Source: CAZOWM01 sp964583615 | GTDB taxonomy: Bacteria; Spirochaetota; B62-G9; DRHN01 | Reading direction: 5' to 3' | NCBI GenBank assembly: GCA_964583615.1 | Contig: CAZOWM010000004.1 | Coordinates: forward strand, 39,536-103,535 | DNA length: 64,000 bases | In this document: piece by piece, positions 50,816-61,300 of the stretch | Numbering within the stretch: the first letter of the stretch is position 1 | Layout: every line of letters starts with the position of its first letter | Program-made: the position numbers and the translations under genes | Notes under the pieces: generated by a model | Seen by the model: the letters and a program-made list of their open reading frames with translations, nothing else | Told to the model about the DNA's origin: nothing | Databases searched by the model: none

Positions 50816-52024
50816 TTATTCCATCCACTTTTTCCTGTTCACGATTCTGTACAGTTTCGAAGGAACCGCATAGATTCTGCTGAATCCCTCCGCATCCCGG
50901 GAATCCCAGAGATTTTGCACCTCTCCGTATGTCGCGAGGTCCGATTTCATCAATGAGTGCTCGCTCTTTACGCCGGTGACGAGGAAGCTTCCCTTGTGCA
51001 TTCTTATCTTCGCGCTTCCGTTTACGAACTCCTGCGAGGAATCGACCATCGCTTCTATGTCCCTCATAACTGGATCGAAATACAGCCCTTCGTGGAGCAT
51101 GTCGCCGTACACCTGCCCGAGATGGTCCTTCCAGAACCTCTGTTTTTTTGAAAGCGTGAGCTTTTCGAGCTCCCTGTGCGCAGCGATAACAATGATCGGC
51201 CCGGGCGCCTCGAATACGATCCTGCCCTTTATACCCAGAATCGTATCTCCGATATGCACACCTCTCCCAATCCCGTGGATTCCAACCCTCCTGCTGAGCC
51301 TGCTGATAAGCTCGATCCCGCTGAACCGTTCACCGTCCAGAGAAACGGGAAGCCCCTCAAAGAAGTCAATGGTGAGGGTTTCCGGCTGCTCCGGCGCATC
51401 ATCGACGCGTTTCGTGTTCCTGAACACCGAATCCGGCGGAAACTCCCATGGGTCGTGGGTTTCTTTTCCTCCGATCGTGGTTCCCCACAGCCCTTCGTTT
51501 ATCGAGTATTCCGTCACTTCTGTAGGGACCTCGAACCCCCGCTCTCTGAGCCACTCCGCTTCATGTTCCCTGCTCCAGCCCAGCGACCGGATGGGTGTAA
51601 CAATCTCGGTGCCGGGCATGAGGACACTGAACGCGACGTCAAACCGGATCTGGTCGTTTCCCGCACCCGTAGACCCATGTGCAAGCGTATCTGCCTTCTG
51701 CGCGCGGGCGACTCGTGCGATTTCAACAGCCTGTGCAACACGCTCCGCACCGACGGACAGCGGATAGATGTTTCCTCTGAGCGCATTCGCTTTTATGATG
51801 TAGGAGATAAAACGGTCGTATACGAAGGCCTTACCATCTATTGTGTGATGTGCGCTTACACCGAGCTCACGTGCCCTGTCTGCGATTCTTTTCAGCTCTT
51901 CATCGGAAAAGCCGCCCGTATCAACGGTGACCGATATCACCTCATAGCCGAGTTCTTTCGCCAGATACACCGCACAAAAGGACGTGTCGAGTCCACCCGA
52001 AAACGCGAGCACAGCTTTCTTCAT
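50816..52024 (-). CDS. argG: Argininosuccinate synthase, Bacteroidetes type
   Basis: ArgG joins citrulline and aspartate using ATP. The 402-residue sequence opens KAVLAFSGGLDTSFCAVYLAKE with the PP-loop SGGLDTS, and the substrate segments GSTGAGNDQIRFD, YSINEGLWGTTIGG and MHVGDTI-like GVHIGDTILG follow. The pattern is the Bacteroidetes type (FSGGLDTSFC, TGGFSDEEL) rather than the usual bacterial AYSGGLDTS form. The ATG at 52024 has GGAGA 6 bases upstream; a GTG at 52036 is in frame but has no site. It is the first gene of the seven-gene operon, behind a very A/T-rich region (52030-52085) that should hold the promoter. Confidence 0.95.
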   Translation of the reverse strand: MKKAVLAFSGGLDTSFCAVYLAKELGYEVISVTVDTGGFSDEELKRIADRARELGVSAHHTIDGKAFVYDRFISYIIKANALRGNIYPLSVGAERVAQAVEIARVARAQKADTLAHGSTGAGNDQIRFDVAFSVLMPGTEIVTPIRSLGWSREHEAEWLRERGFEVPTEVTEYSINEGLWGTTIGGKETHDPWEFPPDSVFRNTKRVDDAPEQPETLTIDFFEGLPVSLDGERFSGIELISRLSRRVGIHGIGRGVHIGDTILGIKGRIVFEAPGPIIVIAAHRELEKLTLSKKQRFWKDHLGQVYGDMLHEGLYFDPVMRDIEAMVDSSQEFVNGSAKIRMHKGSFLVTGVKSEHSLMKSDLATYGEVQNLWDSRDAEGFSRIYAVPSKLYRIVNRKKWME

Positions 52025-52089
52025 ATCCGTCTCCACGAAAATATAATATCATTAAGGTATAAAAGATTCGCATATAATCAAGTAAAGTT

Positions 52090-53520
52090 TCAGTGCCGCT
52101 CCCCTGAGTCGAGGAGCTGTTTAAGAATACCATGATCTATGCGCACGTCCCTGGTCTTTTCGTTGTGGAAGACGACCATGCCTGTTTTCGCGTTCTTCGG
52201 TTTTCTCACATGTTTACAGTACGTGTACTGAACCGAGCCTCTGTCCCGGGCCCTCATTTTGCTGAAATGCAGTGCAAGCATTGCCGCGTCGATGATGTCT
52301 TCGTCCAGAAACTCGGAGTTTTTCTCGGAGCGCAGCACCACGTGGCCCCCGTGCACGGATTCCGCGTGGAACCACAGATCGTTCCCTCGCGCCTTTTTCA
52401 GTGTGAGATGCTCGTTCTGCGCCGCATTTCTCCCTACGAGGATCTTTTTCCCGCCTCGAGAAGTGAATTGAAGAAACTCTGATCCGCTTCCCGCCGCTGA
52501 CTTCCGCCTCTTTGAAACCGAACCGAGTCGGCCTCCCGGACTCAGGGAGCGAGTTTTTCCGAGGCCGGAGGTCTCTTCTGCGGCCGGCAGTGAGTTTGAG
52601 GGAGAGGAGAGGTCTATAACGAATGAGCCGTCTTCGATCCTCTGCTTCAGTGCACTAATACCGGCCAGTTTTTCCTGCTGCGCTTGTATGTTTTTGTCTA
52701 TCACCGCCTCTCTTCTCTTCATCTTCTTGTATTTCGCAAAATAGCCTTCCATATTCTCCCGCGGGTCGAGTCGCGGGTCGAGCCCCACCCGCACCTTTCT
52801 GCCTGAAAAATCGATGAGAAAAACCGCAGCCTCACCCCTGGGGATCGAGTTCATATTGTACTTCAGCAGCTCACCGTATTTCCTGTACCGGTCCTTCTGA
52901 TCCGCTTCCGCCCGCTCGTCATCAAGTTTTTTCAAAAGCCGCGTGATCTTTTTTTCCTCCGTTTTCACGTCACGAAGAATACTCCTCATCGCCATAAACC
53001 CCCGCTCCGAAAAAAAATGTTCCGAGAGTTCCCTGTTGCGCGTGAGCGAGGAAAGACTCTCAGGATTTTCCGGAGAGTCCTCGTGAGTACTGGAATCGTC
53101 TGAAATATCCATCCTTCTCTTCGCATTGAGAAGAAACACACAGCTTCCATCATCGGTGAAAAGCCCGATATTCAGATCGAAAAAATCAACCACGAGCCTG
53201 TAGGAAACACCTCTTTGAACAGAGAGATACACACGCTTCTGTGAGACTCCGACGTCTCTGACCCTTCCTCCGGAAAGATACTTTCGCAGCACATCCGCCG
53301 TGCCGCCGCTGTAGAGCCAGGAGTTGTCGATTTTTCTGAAGAGCAGATGAAAACGAGGTGATTTTTTCTGAACGGATATCACAAGGCTTCGGCGCACACC
53401 GTGCGTATGCACGATTATGATGAGCGTGTGCGGATCAAGCTGGGATATTTTCTCGATCCGTGCTCCGCTCACTTCGTTTTTGAGCTCGCATACTGTGTCT
53501 TTGAGTGTTCTCACATCCAT
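52090..53520 (-). CDS. NFACT-family protein (RqcH/FbpA-like)
   Basis: A 476-residue NFACT protein. The N-terminal domain (about 1-140) has the NFACT-N beta pattern; a long coiled coil (about 195-310, EEKKITRLLKKLDDERAEADQ) follows; the C-terminal NFACT-R domain (about 355-455) carries GGKKILVGRNAAQNEHLTLKKA, DLWFHAESVHGGHVVL and VQYTYCKHVRKPKNAKTGMV. NFACT proteins bind 50S-nascent chain-tRNA complexes and add Ala tails to stalled peptides (RqcH). It is about 90 residues shorter than typical RqcH, and an extra low-complexity linker (about 310-350) is present. It is the gene after argG's promoter on the opposite side and is divergent from fadD. Confidence 0.88.
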   Translation of the reverse strand: MDVRTLKDTVCELKNEVSGARIEKISQLDPHTLIIIVHTHGVRRSLVISVQKKSPRFHLLFRKIDNSWLYSGGTADVLRKYLSGGRVRDVGVSQKRVYLSVQRGVSYRLVVDFFDLNIGLFTDDGSCVFLLNAKRRMDISDDSSTHEDSPENPESLSSLTRNRELSEHFFSERGFMAMRSILRDVKTEEKKITRLLKKLDDERAEADQKDRYRKYGELLKYNMNSIPRGEAAVFLIDFSGRKVRVGLDPRLDPRENMEGYFAKYKKMKRREAVIDKNIQAQQEKLAGISALKQRIEDGSFVIDLSSPSNSLPAAEETSGLGKTRSLSPGGRLGSVSKRRKSAAGSGSEFLQFTSRGGKKILVGRNAAQNEHLTLKKARGNDLWFHAESVHGGHVVLRSEKNSEFLDEDIIDAAMLALHFSKMRARDRGSVQYTYCKHVRKPKNAKTGMVVFHNEKTRDVRIDHGILKQLLDSGERH

Positions 53521-53550
53521 TTTCCCGGGAATTTAACAAAAATATAACCA

Positions 53551-53579
53551 TTGACCTAATTTGAATACTATATAATAAT
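53551..53579 (+). promoter_or_regulatory. Promoter region of the acyl-CoA ligase gene
   Basis: TTGACC (53551-53556) with AATAAT (53574-53579) at 17 bases; a better TATAAT at 53571-53576 is only 14 bases away. The 84-base divergent region is otherwise A/T-rich. Confidence 0.45.
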
Positions 53580-53604
53580 TTTAACAATATAAAGGAGGTT
53601 TCAG

Positions 53605-55512
53605 ATGGCAACCACACTCAACGAAATGATAAGGGAGAGTGCAGAAAAGTACGGCAGTCTCCCTGCTCTGAAAATTCGTGAAGGAGAAGTATTCCAGCCG
53701 ATTACCTACAAAGAGCTCTGGGACATCATCGAAGCGCTGGGCACGGGTTTGATTGATCTCGGAATCGGCAGGGGGGATCACATCGGGCTTATCTCGGATA
53801 ACCGGTATGAGTGGATCATGTGCGACCTCGCAGTTTTGGGAATAGGGGCGCGCGATGTGCCGAGGGGCAGTGACTCCACAGCTCAGGAGCTCGAGTTTAT
53901 TCTCCGGCATGCGGAAATTGAAACATCCTTTGTGGAAAATGCAAAACAGCTCAACAAACTCTACGCCATTGCAGAAAATCTCCCGGAACTCAAAAACCTC
54001 ATCGTTATCAGCGACGACGATAAAATACATCCTGACGATTACCCGCTCATCAATGTGTTCACCATGAAGGGGATGAGAGAAAAGGGGAAAAAGCTCGTTG
54101 AAAATGGAGACACCAGGTTTCGCGACGCAGCCGCGGCAGTAAGCGCAGACGACCTTGCAACGATCATCTATACCTCAGGCACCACAGGCGAGCCCAAGGG
54201 AGTCATGCTCAGCCACGGAAACATCATGCACAACGTCATCAATTCTCCGAAAAATGTTCCCATTACCACAGGAGACAGGTTTCTTTCGATACTTCCCGCA
54301 TGGCACTCTTTCGAAAGGACCGTTGAGTACATTCTTCTCTACGTGGGCGCTTCTAATGCATACAGCAAACCCACAGCGCAAATTCTGATGAAGGACCTCG
54401 AGCTTGAAAAGCCCAACTACATAGCGAGCGTCCCGCGAATATGGGAGGCGCTTTATAATGCGATCCACTACAAGATCAGCAAGGAAAGTGCGCTCAAACG
54501 TTCTCTCTTCCATACCTTTGTCAACGCGGGAATAAAGCATACCAAGAGCCGGCTGCGAATGAAAAAGCTCACCCCGGTATTCAGACCGCAGCCTCTCTTC
54601 AGCCGGTTCGGCGACTATTTCGTTTCCGTACTCCGCATGATTCTTCTTCGACCTGCGGTACTCATCGGCGACAGGCTCGTGTATTCGCAGATTCGTGAAA
54701 AGACTGGCGGAGAGCTGAAGGCGGGAATCAGTGGAGGTGGTGCGCTTCAGGAGCACATCGATGACTTCTTTGCCGGTATAGGATTGTGTGTTCTGGAGGG
54801 GTACGGGCTCACCGAAACATCCCCAATCGTGGCAGTACGGACATTTGAGCGCCCTGTTCCGTACACCGTCGGCCCGCTCCTCCGGGAAGTCGAGGTGAAG
54901 ATCGTGGATGAAAACGGCAGAGAGCTCCCCAGAGGAGAAAAGGGAATCATCATGGTGAAAGGCCCTCTTGTAATGCAGGGCTACTATAAAAACGAAAAGG
55001 CGACAAAGGAAGTTCTTTTGCCCGATGGATGGCTCAATACCGGAGACCTCGGAAGGCTCACCCACACAGGAGAGCTCCAGATAACCGGGAGGTTGAAGGA
55101 TACCATTGTGCTGCTCGGAGGAGAAAACATCGAACCCGCTCCTATCGAACAAAGACTTTCGGCAAGCAGGTTCATCCGTCATGTCATGGTGATTGGGCAG
55201 GACAGAAAGCTTCTCGGAGCTCTCATCGTACCCGATTTCGAAGAGCTGAAAAGCTTCGCGGAAAACGAGCACATTTCTTACTCTGGAATAGACGACCTGA
55301 TACAAAACCCGCAGATAAAAAGCCTTTACCGGGGAGAAATCAAGGCACTCATTTCCCCGAAACACGGGTTCCGTGCTGTGGAATACATCTCCAACTTTAC
55401 TCTGCTTCCAAACGAGTTCGAAATCGGGAAGGAGCTCACCCACACGCTCAAGATGAAAAGAAATCTTATCAGCGACCTGTATCGGGGACACATCGACTCG
55501 ATGTACCGCTGA
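53605..55512 (+). CDS. Long-chain fatty acid-CoA ligase (AMP-binding)
   Basis: A 635-residue adenylate-forming enzyme that activates fatty acids to acyl-CoA through acyl-AMP. The ATP loop YTSGTTGEPKGVMLSH is at about 188-203, with GYGLTETSP, GWLNTGDLG and GRLKDTIVLLGGENIEP typical of FACS-type ligases. An insert near 290-345 is rich in Lys and Arg. The ribosome site AAAGGAGGT is nearly perfect, so translation should be strong. It is followed by the Ptb-Buk fusion 58 bases on, and both may share a transcript. Confidence 0.95.
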   Translation: MATTLNEMIRESAEKYGSLPALKIREGEVFQPITYKELWDIIEALGTGLIDLGIGRGDHIGLISDNRYEWIMCDLAVLGIGARDVPRGSDSTAQELEFILRHAEIETSFVENAKQLNKLYAIAENLPELKNLIVISDDDKIHPDDYPLINVFTMKGMREKGKKLVENGDTRFRDAAAAVSADDLATIIYTSGTTGEPKGVMLSHGNIMHNVINSPKNVPITTGDRFLSILPAWHSFERTVEYILLYVGASNAYSKPTAQILMKDLELEKPNYIASVPRIWEALYNAIHYKISKESALKRSLFHTFVNAGIKHTKSRLRMKKLTPVFRPQPLFSRFGDYFVSVLRMILLRPAVLIGDRLVYSQIREKTGGELKAGISGGGALQEHIDDFFAGIGLCVLEGYGLTETSPIVAVRTFERPVPYTVGPLLREVEVKIVDENGRELPRGEKGIIMVKGPLVMQGYYKNEKATKEVLLPDGWLNTGDLGRLTHTGELQITGRLKDTIVLLGGENIEPAPIEQRLSASRFIRHVMVIGQDRKLLGALIVPDFEELKSFAENEHISYSGIDDLIQNPQIKSLYRGEIKALISPKHGFRAVEYISNFTLLPNEFEIGKELTHTLKMKRNLISDLYRGHIDSMYR

Positions 55513-55570
55513 GCGTACGGGTGAAAATGCGAGTCGGTGTGTATTCTCTTCTCCAAAAGAAGGTCGATGC

Positions 55571-57706
55571 ATGTGCGCCCAGGACAGATCGAACACACCC
55601 GGAAACGAAAAAATGAGAAAGCTCAAATCTGTTGCCGACCTCGTGGAGATCGCAGGCACAATGAACCCCTCGAATGTGGTCGTTGCAGGGGGTGACCGTG
55701 TTGAGGACCTCCGTCTTGTTGAATCGGCACGTGACCACGGCATCATAGACCGAATTATTCTCGTCGGTGATAAAACCCGAATTCTCGAATCCATCGAGAA
55801 GGTGGGGATTGACATCGCGGACAAAGACATCGTTGCCGCGGAAAACTTCGAAGCAGTTGCAGAGGCAACTGTCCGACTCATCAAATCGGGCGATGTGGAC
55901 ATTGTGCTCAAGGGGAACATATCCACCCCTGTGATCAACAGACGCATGCTCCCCCTTGCGATTCGCTCGACGGTGAGCCTGGCGACAATTTTCGACGCAG
56001 ATCCTATCGCGGATGGCAGGCCGATGATCCTGACCGACGCGGGAGTCACGACAGTGTGCACCTTCGGCCGAATGGTCGATATCGTCATCAATGCGGTTGA
56101 CGTGGCCCGCTTCGTGATGGGTATCAAAAGGCCCCTGGTTGCAATTTTATCCGCCAACGAAAAACAGATACCTTCACTTCCGTCTACATGGCTCGGTCAG
56201 CGCCTTGCGGGCCGGAACTGGGATCATGCGGTGGTCTACGGCCCACTCTCTTTCGATCTCGCCACAGATCCTGGGTCCGTTGCTGTCAAAGGGCTCCCAG
56301 ACCACCCCAACGCGCATACGGTCGCAGGAAAAGCGGATATTCTTGTGTGTCCCGGAATCGATGCCGCCAACATCCTTTACAAGACACTTGCAGCGCTGAG
56401 CAAGTACGGTATGGCCTCTCTCGCGGGGATTACGGTGGGGTTTCCCGTTCCCTACATCATTCTTTCCCGTTCCGACAGCCTGTGCATCCGTCTCGAGTCC
56501 ATCGCGCTCTGCAGCGTTTACTTTCAAAGTAAAAAGGCGGAAAAAAGACGGCCCCAGCGGGCACAGAAAACTTTCCTTCCGAGGATCGTTGTTGTCAACC
56601 CCTTCCCGACCAAAATCGAAGCCGCACTATTTGAGGGTGAAAACAGGCTTGATTGCAGGGAATTTGATATGTGTGAACCCGAAACCGCTTCCAGGCACTC
56701 GGATCTTCTCATGGGGGGCAGTGGGAGCGTAACGGTAAAGAACATCGCCCTGTGGGCCGGAAACACAGGGATCATTGACGCGGTTGCAGCGCCTATTTGG
56801 CGGAAGGACGGCGTGGTTTCCGCAGGTGAACCCGGCCACATGAACACCGGCCGGCACAAAAGGGCCATACCTGTTGACAGAAAATTCTTCAAAGCGCATG
56901 ACAGGAACACAGCATTCCCGTACAGGCAGAGAGCGGTTTTCACCGTCTGCGCCCTTGCAGAGCTGATGAATGTGCCCGCCTACGCGGTTTTTCTTGACTC
57001 AGGCACAAATGGATTGACGAAAGAGGCGTCCGTCTCCGGCTACGCCGGCATCATCCGAAAACGCACTCCTGATGCACCGCTCATCAGCTTTGCGGTAAAA
57101 AAGGCAGAGGGCATCATCGGAAGGCCTGCGCGGGACATGAACCTCGTCGTTGCCCTTCTCGGAGACAGGAGCACCATTGCAGCCGTGAAGAAGGGAAAAA
57201 TAACCGACAGTACGGGGCCTCCGCCGGACAGCGGCCCATTCTCTCTGAACATGAGCGGAGAGCTTCCGTTGAGCGGCATCATAGACCTAGTCATCTCCAA
57301 AAAGTACGCAAAAGAGCAAATCATCGAAACCCTTTCGGAACGGGGCGGCCTCTTCTCCTACCTCAGCGAGCACGACCTCAAAAGCGTTGAGAAGCGTATC
57401 AACGACGGTGACGAACGCGCACGCTGTGTGCTCGGCGCAATGGTCTTCCAGCACGTAAAGCACATCGGTGCGATGTGCGCGGCGTGCGGTTCTGACGTGG
57501 ATGCAATCCTCCTCGGGGGGAAATGCACAGAGAGCCCTTTCATAAAAAAATCGCTCTGCCATCAGCTCGGCAGGATTGCGCCTGTATTCATTCTCGAAGG
57601 GTCTCTGGAACTGGAATTCTGTGCTGCAGAGGCCGCGGGGCTTCTCGCGACAGGAAAAAGAAGGGACCACACCTCCGAATCAGAAGAGCGTGGCCCGGGC
57701 TCGTGA
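55571..57706 (+). CDS. Phosphate butyryltransferase - butyrate kinase fusion with degenerate kinase half
   Basis: A 711-residue fusion. Residues about 15-310 are a Ptb/Pta-type phosphotransacylase (VADLVEIAG, VLKGNISTPVINRRML, ILTDAGVTT, CPGIDAANILYK). From about 335 a butyrate-kinase (ASKHA) domain follows: IVVVNPFPTKIEAALFEG, FPYRQRAVFTVCALAEL, LSGIIDLVISKKYAKEQI and HIGAMCAACGSDVDAILLGG. Key kinase sites are lost: NPGSTSTK reads NPFPTK (about 343), and the catalytic HLGGG reads LLGDR (about 527-531), so phosphoryl transfer is unlikely. The start may be 55571 (GAAGG) or the internal ATG at 55613. An ACT-domain gene follows. Confidence 0.85.
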   Translation: MCAQDRSNTPGNEKMRKLKSVADLVEIAGTMNPSNVVVAGGDRVEDLRLVESARDHGIIDRIILVGDKTRILESIEKVGIDIADKDIVAAENFEAVAEATVRLIKSGDVDIVLKGNISTPVINRRMLPLAIRSTVSLATIFDADPIADGRPMILTDAGVTTVCTFGRMVDIVINAVDVARFVMGIKRPLVAILSANEKQIPSLPSTWLGQRLAGRNWDHAVVYGPLSFDLATDPGSVAVKGLPDHPNAHTVAGKADILVCPGIDAANILYKTLAALSKYGMASLAGITVGFPVPYIILSRSDSLCIRLESIALCSVYFQSKKAEKRRPQRAQKTFLPRIVVVNPFPTKIEAALFEGENRLDCREFDMCEPETASRHSDLLMGGSGSVTVKNIALWAGNTGIIDAVAAPIWRKDGVVSAGEPGHMNTGRHKRAIPVDRKFFKAHDRNTAFPYRQRAVFTVCALAELMNVPAYAVFLDSGTNGLTKEASVSGYAGIIRKRTPDAPLISFAVKKAEGIIGRPARDMNLVVALLGDRSTIAAVKKGKITDSTGPPPDSGPFSLNMSGELPLSGIIDLVISKKYAKEQIIETLSERGGLFSYLSEHDLKSVEKRINDGDERARCVLGAMVFQHVKHIGAMCAACGSDVDAILLGGKCTESPFIKKSLCHQLGRIAPVFILEGSLELEFCAAEAAGLLATGKRRDHTSESEERGPGS

Positions 57707-57726
57707 TTTTTCAGATGGGGGCTCAT

Positions 57727-58212
57727 ATGCAAGAAACCGAAAATCGCAAGTGGGTGTTCAGGGCGCATGTGGTTGACAGGGCCGGCGCACTGACGAGCAT
57801 TGCGTCCGCATTCAGCAACGAGGGCATCAGCATTGACACAGTTGTCGGCCACGGATTCGAAAAAAGAGTATCTGTGGACGGAAGCGTGGTCCTTACGTTC
57901 AACTGCACGCTGAATGAAAAGGACAAGATGGTCAGAAAAGTGAAACGGCTGAGTAAAGTACTTAACCTCGAAGAGCGCCCCTACGAGTCGCAGCATCTCA
58001 GAAAATCGGCGATCGTTCTCACAACACGAAAGCTGACTCCGCACGATGTCGCAGGAGAAACCTCCTTTCTGACCTGTGAGGAAGTGGGAGCCGACGCGCA
58101 CGGATGGACTTTTTTTCTCGCCGGGTCACCAAGTGAGCTCGATTCTATTCTTGAACAGCTCGGGGAAAACGGCATACTGAAAGACATCGTCTACTCGCTG
58201 GTCGGGCTCTAG
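57727..58212 (+). CDS. ACT-domain protein
   Basis: A 161-residue protein with an N-terminal ACT domain: WVFRAHVVDRAGALTSIASAFSNEGISIDTVVGHG is a textbook beta-alpha-beta ACT start. A second ACT-like half (RKSAIVLTTRKLTPHDVAGETSFLT, ILEQLGENGILKDIVYSLVG) makes it two-domain, like GcvR-type or amino-acid-sensing regulators. The frame is open upstream inside the Ptb-Buk gene; the ATG at 57727 with GGGG 6 bases upstream is taken over 57715. It is 20 bases after the fusion gene, so a regulatory link to it is possible. Ligand unknown. Confidence 0.78.
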   Translation: MQETENRKWVFRAHVVDRAGALTSIASAFSNEGISIDTVVGHGFEKRVSVDGSVVLTFNCTLNEKDKMVRKVKRLSKVLNLEERPYESQHLRKSAIVLTTRKLTPHDVAGETSFLTCEEVGADAHGWTFFLAGSPSELDSILEQLGENGILKDIVYSLVGL

Positions 58213-58307
58213 CCCGCATTCTCAAGTATTTCATCCGAAAAAAAAATCACCTTTTTTGTTCCTTTCCAACCATTATATTCTTTTCATAATTATTTCCGGA
58301 GCTCACC

Positions 58308-61300
58308 ATGAAAAAAATATTCGAGTTTTTCTCACGCAGGCATGTGCTCGCCTCCCTGTTTACCATTACGGTGCTCATACTCGGTGTAAATTCGGCTCGA
58401 ACTTTGAAGCGGGACATCATCCCTGAAGTCGATTTCGGCGAGATGCTCATCACCACCGCGTATCCTGGGGCGTCCCCGGAGGATGTGGAGCTGAACGTCA
58501 CAAACAAGCTCGAGGATGAGCTCAAAGGTGTCACAGGAATCGACCGCATCACCTCCACATCAATGGAAAACATGTCTGTAATAAATGTAACACTTGACAT
58601 CAATGTAAAGGACCTCAAAGAGGTGAAAACAGACATCCGCGACGCGGTAGGAAGGGTGACAGATTTTCCAGAAGAGGTCACCGAATCACCGATGATTGAG
58701 GAATTCGATACCTCACAAATCGAAATCATCGAGGTGGGGCTCACGGGAGAGATGCCGTACAGGGAACTCCGGGACCTGGCGAAGGAGTTCGAAAAAACAC
58801 TCAAATCCGTACCTGGAGTCTCCAGGGTTGAAAAATACGGATACCTCGCACGTGAAATCAAGGTCGAGCTTCTTCCGCAAAGGCTCGAGCAGTATCAGGT
58901 CCCCATGCGTGAAGTCATTCAGGCAATTGAGGCGCGAAACATCCGTCTCACCGGCGGCACGTTTGAATCCTACACGAGCGAGAAAAACGTCGTCACTCTC
59001 GCACAGTTTCGCGAGCCCTACGAAGTGGGAAACGTCATCGTCCGCACAACTTTCGAGGGGCCAATTATCAGGGTGAAGGACCTCGCGCTCATACGGGACG
59101 ATTTTGAGAGTCCCACTGTTCTCTCGCGCATGAACGGAAAAGAGGCAATTTCATTTCTCGTGTACAAAACGGAAAATGCGGACATCATCCGCACGGTAAA
59201 TGCGATTAAAAAGATGACCAGGGAGGAATCGCAGGGCCCGGGGCCAGCCACTTCCGGAGGCCGTCCGCAGAGTGCGGTGTTTTCGAATCTGCTTCGCCTG
59301 TTTCATGGTGTGGGTGACGGTGTGGAGGCCTATCGGTACCGAGACGCGGACGTGCTCTTTGCACAGGACCAATCCAGGTTCGTGCAGAACCGGTTCAGGA
59401 TCGTCCTGACCAACGGCGCGTTCGGACTTCTCTTTGTTCTGATCACCCTCAGCATATTTCTCAACCTCCGTACGGCGTTCTGGGTTGCAGTCGGGATCCC
59501 GGTCTCCATCACCGGGGTGTTCTTTCTCCTTCCATTTTTCGGCCGCTTCCTGGACACCATATCCCTCGCATCCCTCGTGCTCGTCATCGGCATCATCGTT
59601 GACGACGGAATCATTATTTCAGAGAGCATCTACTACCGCCGCTCAATGGGGGATTCCCCTCTCGAGGCAGCGGTAAACGGAACCCGGAATGTCTTCTTTC
59701 CCGTCGTGACCACCATATTGACAACCTTTCTCGCATTCGCGCCCATGCTGTTTTTGAAAGGAATATTCGGAAAATTTGTTTTCGTGATTCCTCTCACCGT
59801 AAGCCTTGCTCTGTTCATCTCGATGGGAGAATCAGCATTTGCGCTTCCCGCCCACCTGGTGCGGGGTATGGAGAAATCCACAAAAGGAGCGCAGCGGGAG
59901 GCTACCAGAAAATGGTTCAACGGGCTCAGAAAGTTCTACAGGAAATTCGCATACTTTTTTTTGAAATTCCGCTACCCGCTGGTCGTGCTCTTCTTCGGTG
60001 TGCTTCTCGCCTTTCTCTGGTACGCACGAAGCAACATGGAGTTCATCCTCTTCCCCTCCACCGGTTCGGACACATTTTTTATTGATCTCGAGATGCCTAC
60101 CGGCACCTCTCTTGAAGCGACCTCAGAGAAAGTGCGTGAGGTTGAAAAGCTCGTGGAGGATCTTCCAGAAGGAGAACTCGAAAATTACGTCACCCGCATC
60201 GGCACCCTCCAGGAGCAGCTCGGAAAGGCGGAGCATTACGCATACCTCGTGGTTGGCCTCACTCCGTTTTCCGAACGGACACGCGATGCCACTGTGATCG
60301 TCGAGGACCTCAGAGAAAAAATCAACCGCACCGAGGGGATCGAGAAGCTGACCTTCGTCGTATTCCGGTATGGGCCGCCTGTAGGAAAACCGATCACCCT
60401 CAGAATCATCGGAACCGACGACGAAAAGAGAAAAGAATTTGCAGACACGATCGTCGCCTATCTGGAGGAGGTCAGGGGAGTAAAGGACATCGACAGGGAC
60501 GACAAGCGAGGCAAGGAGCAGATCGAAATAAAAATCGATTATACCCGGCTCGCGCGCCTCGGGCTCACTGTTGCCGACATCGCACAGAACGTGCGGATCG
60601 CCTATGACGGCCAGGTCGTTACCTCGATCCGCGACGGTGACGAGGATGTGGGTTTTCGCGTGCAGTTCACCCCCGAAGCACGAAGAGACGTTTCCTTTTT
60701 GAGAAATCTCGTTATCCCGAACAGGCAGGGAAGACTGATTGCATTAAAAAATGCCGCACGCCTAGCAGTCGGCCCCGGCCCCAATGCGTTCAGGCATTTC
60801 GACGGAATACGGACCACCACGGTCACCGCAGATGTGGATCAGGAAGTCACCACTCCGCTCGGAGTCACCGTTCCCCTCGTACGAGAGATGAATGTACGGG
60901 AAAACTGGCCCGGTATGGAGCTCCGTGTCGGCGGCGAGGCGGAGGAGAGCATGGAATCGATAAGAAATCTCGCATTTACCTTCATCATCGCATTCGTGGG
61001 GATCTACTTCCTGCTCATCCTGCTTTTCAACTCCTTCTGGCAGCCGTTTATTGTCATTGCGGCAATTCCATTCGGTATCGTCGGTGTGATCGTGGCCCTT
61101 ATACTGCACGGTGAGCCGCTGAGTTTTCTGGCCATAATCGGAACCATCGGTCTTGCCGGAGTTGTGGTGAACGATTCTCTCGTTTTGGTCGACCACCTGA
61201 ATGAACTGAGGAAACAGTACCCCGAAAGAGAGCTCAGAGACGTGGTGGCGCTCGGAACGGCAAACCGTCTCCGCGCGATCATTCTCACAACACTCACGAC

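Noticed and set aside
54175..56157. A long minus-strand frame (about 660 codons) across the acyl-CoA ligase and Ptb-Buk genes
   Set aside because: It is antisense to two clear genes with recognisable motifs, has low-complexity Ser/Thr/Arg content and no family motif or ribosome site. It is a by-product of the codon bias of the real genes.
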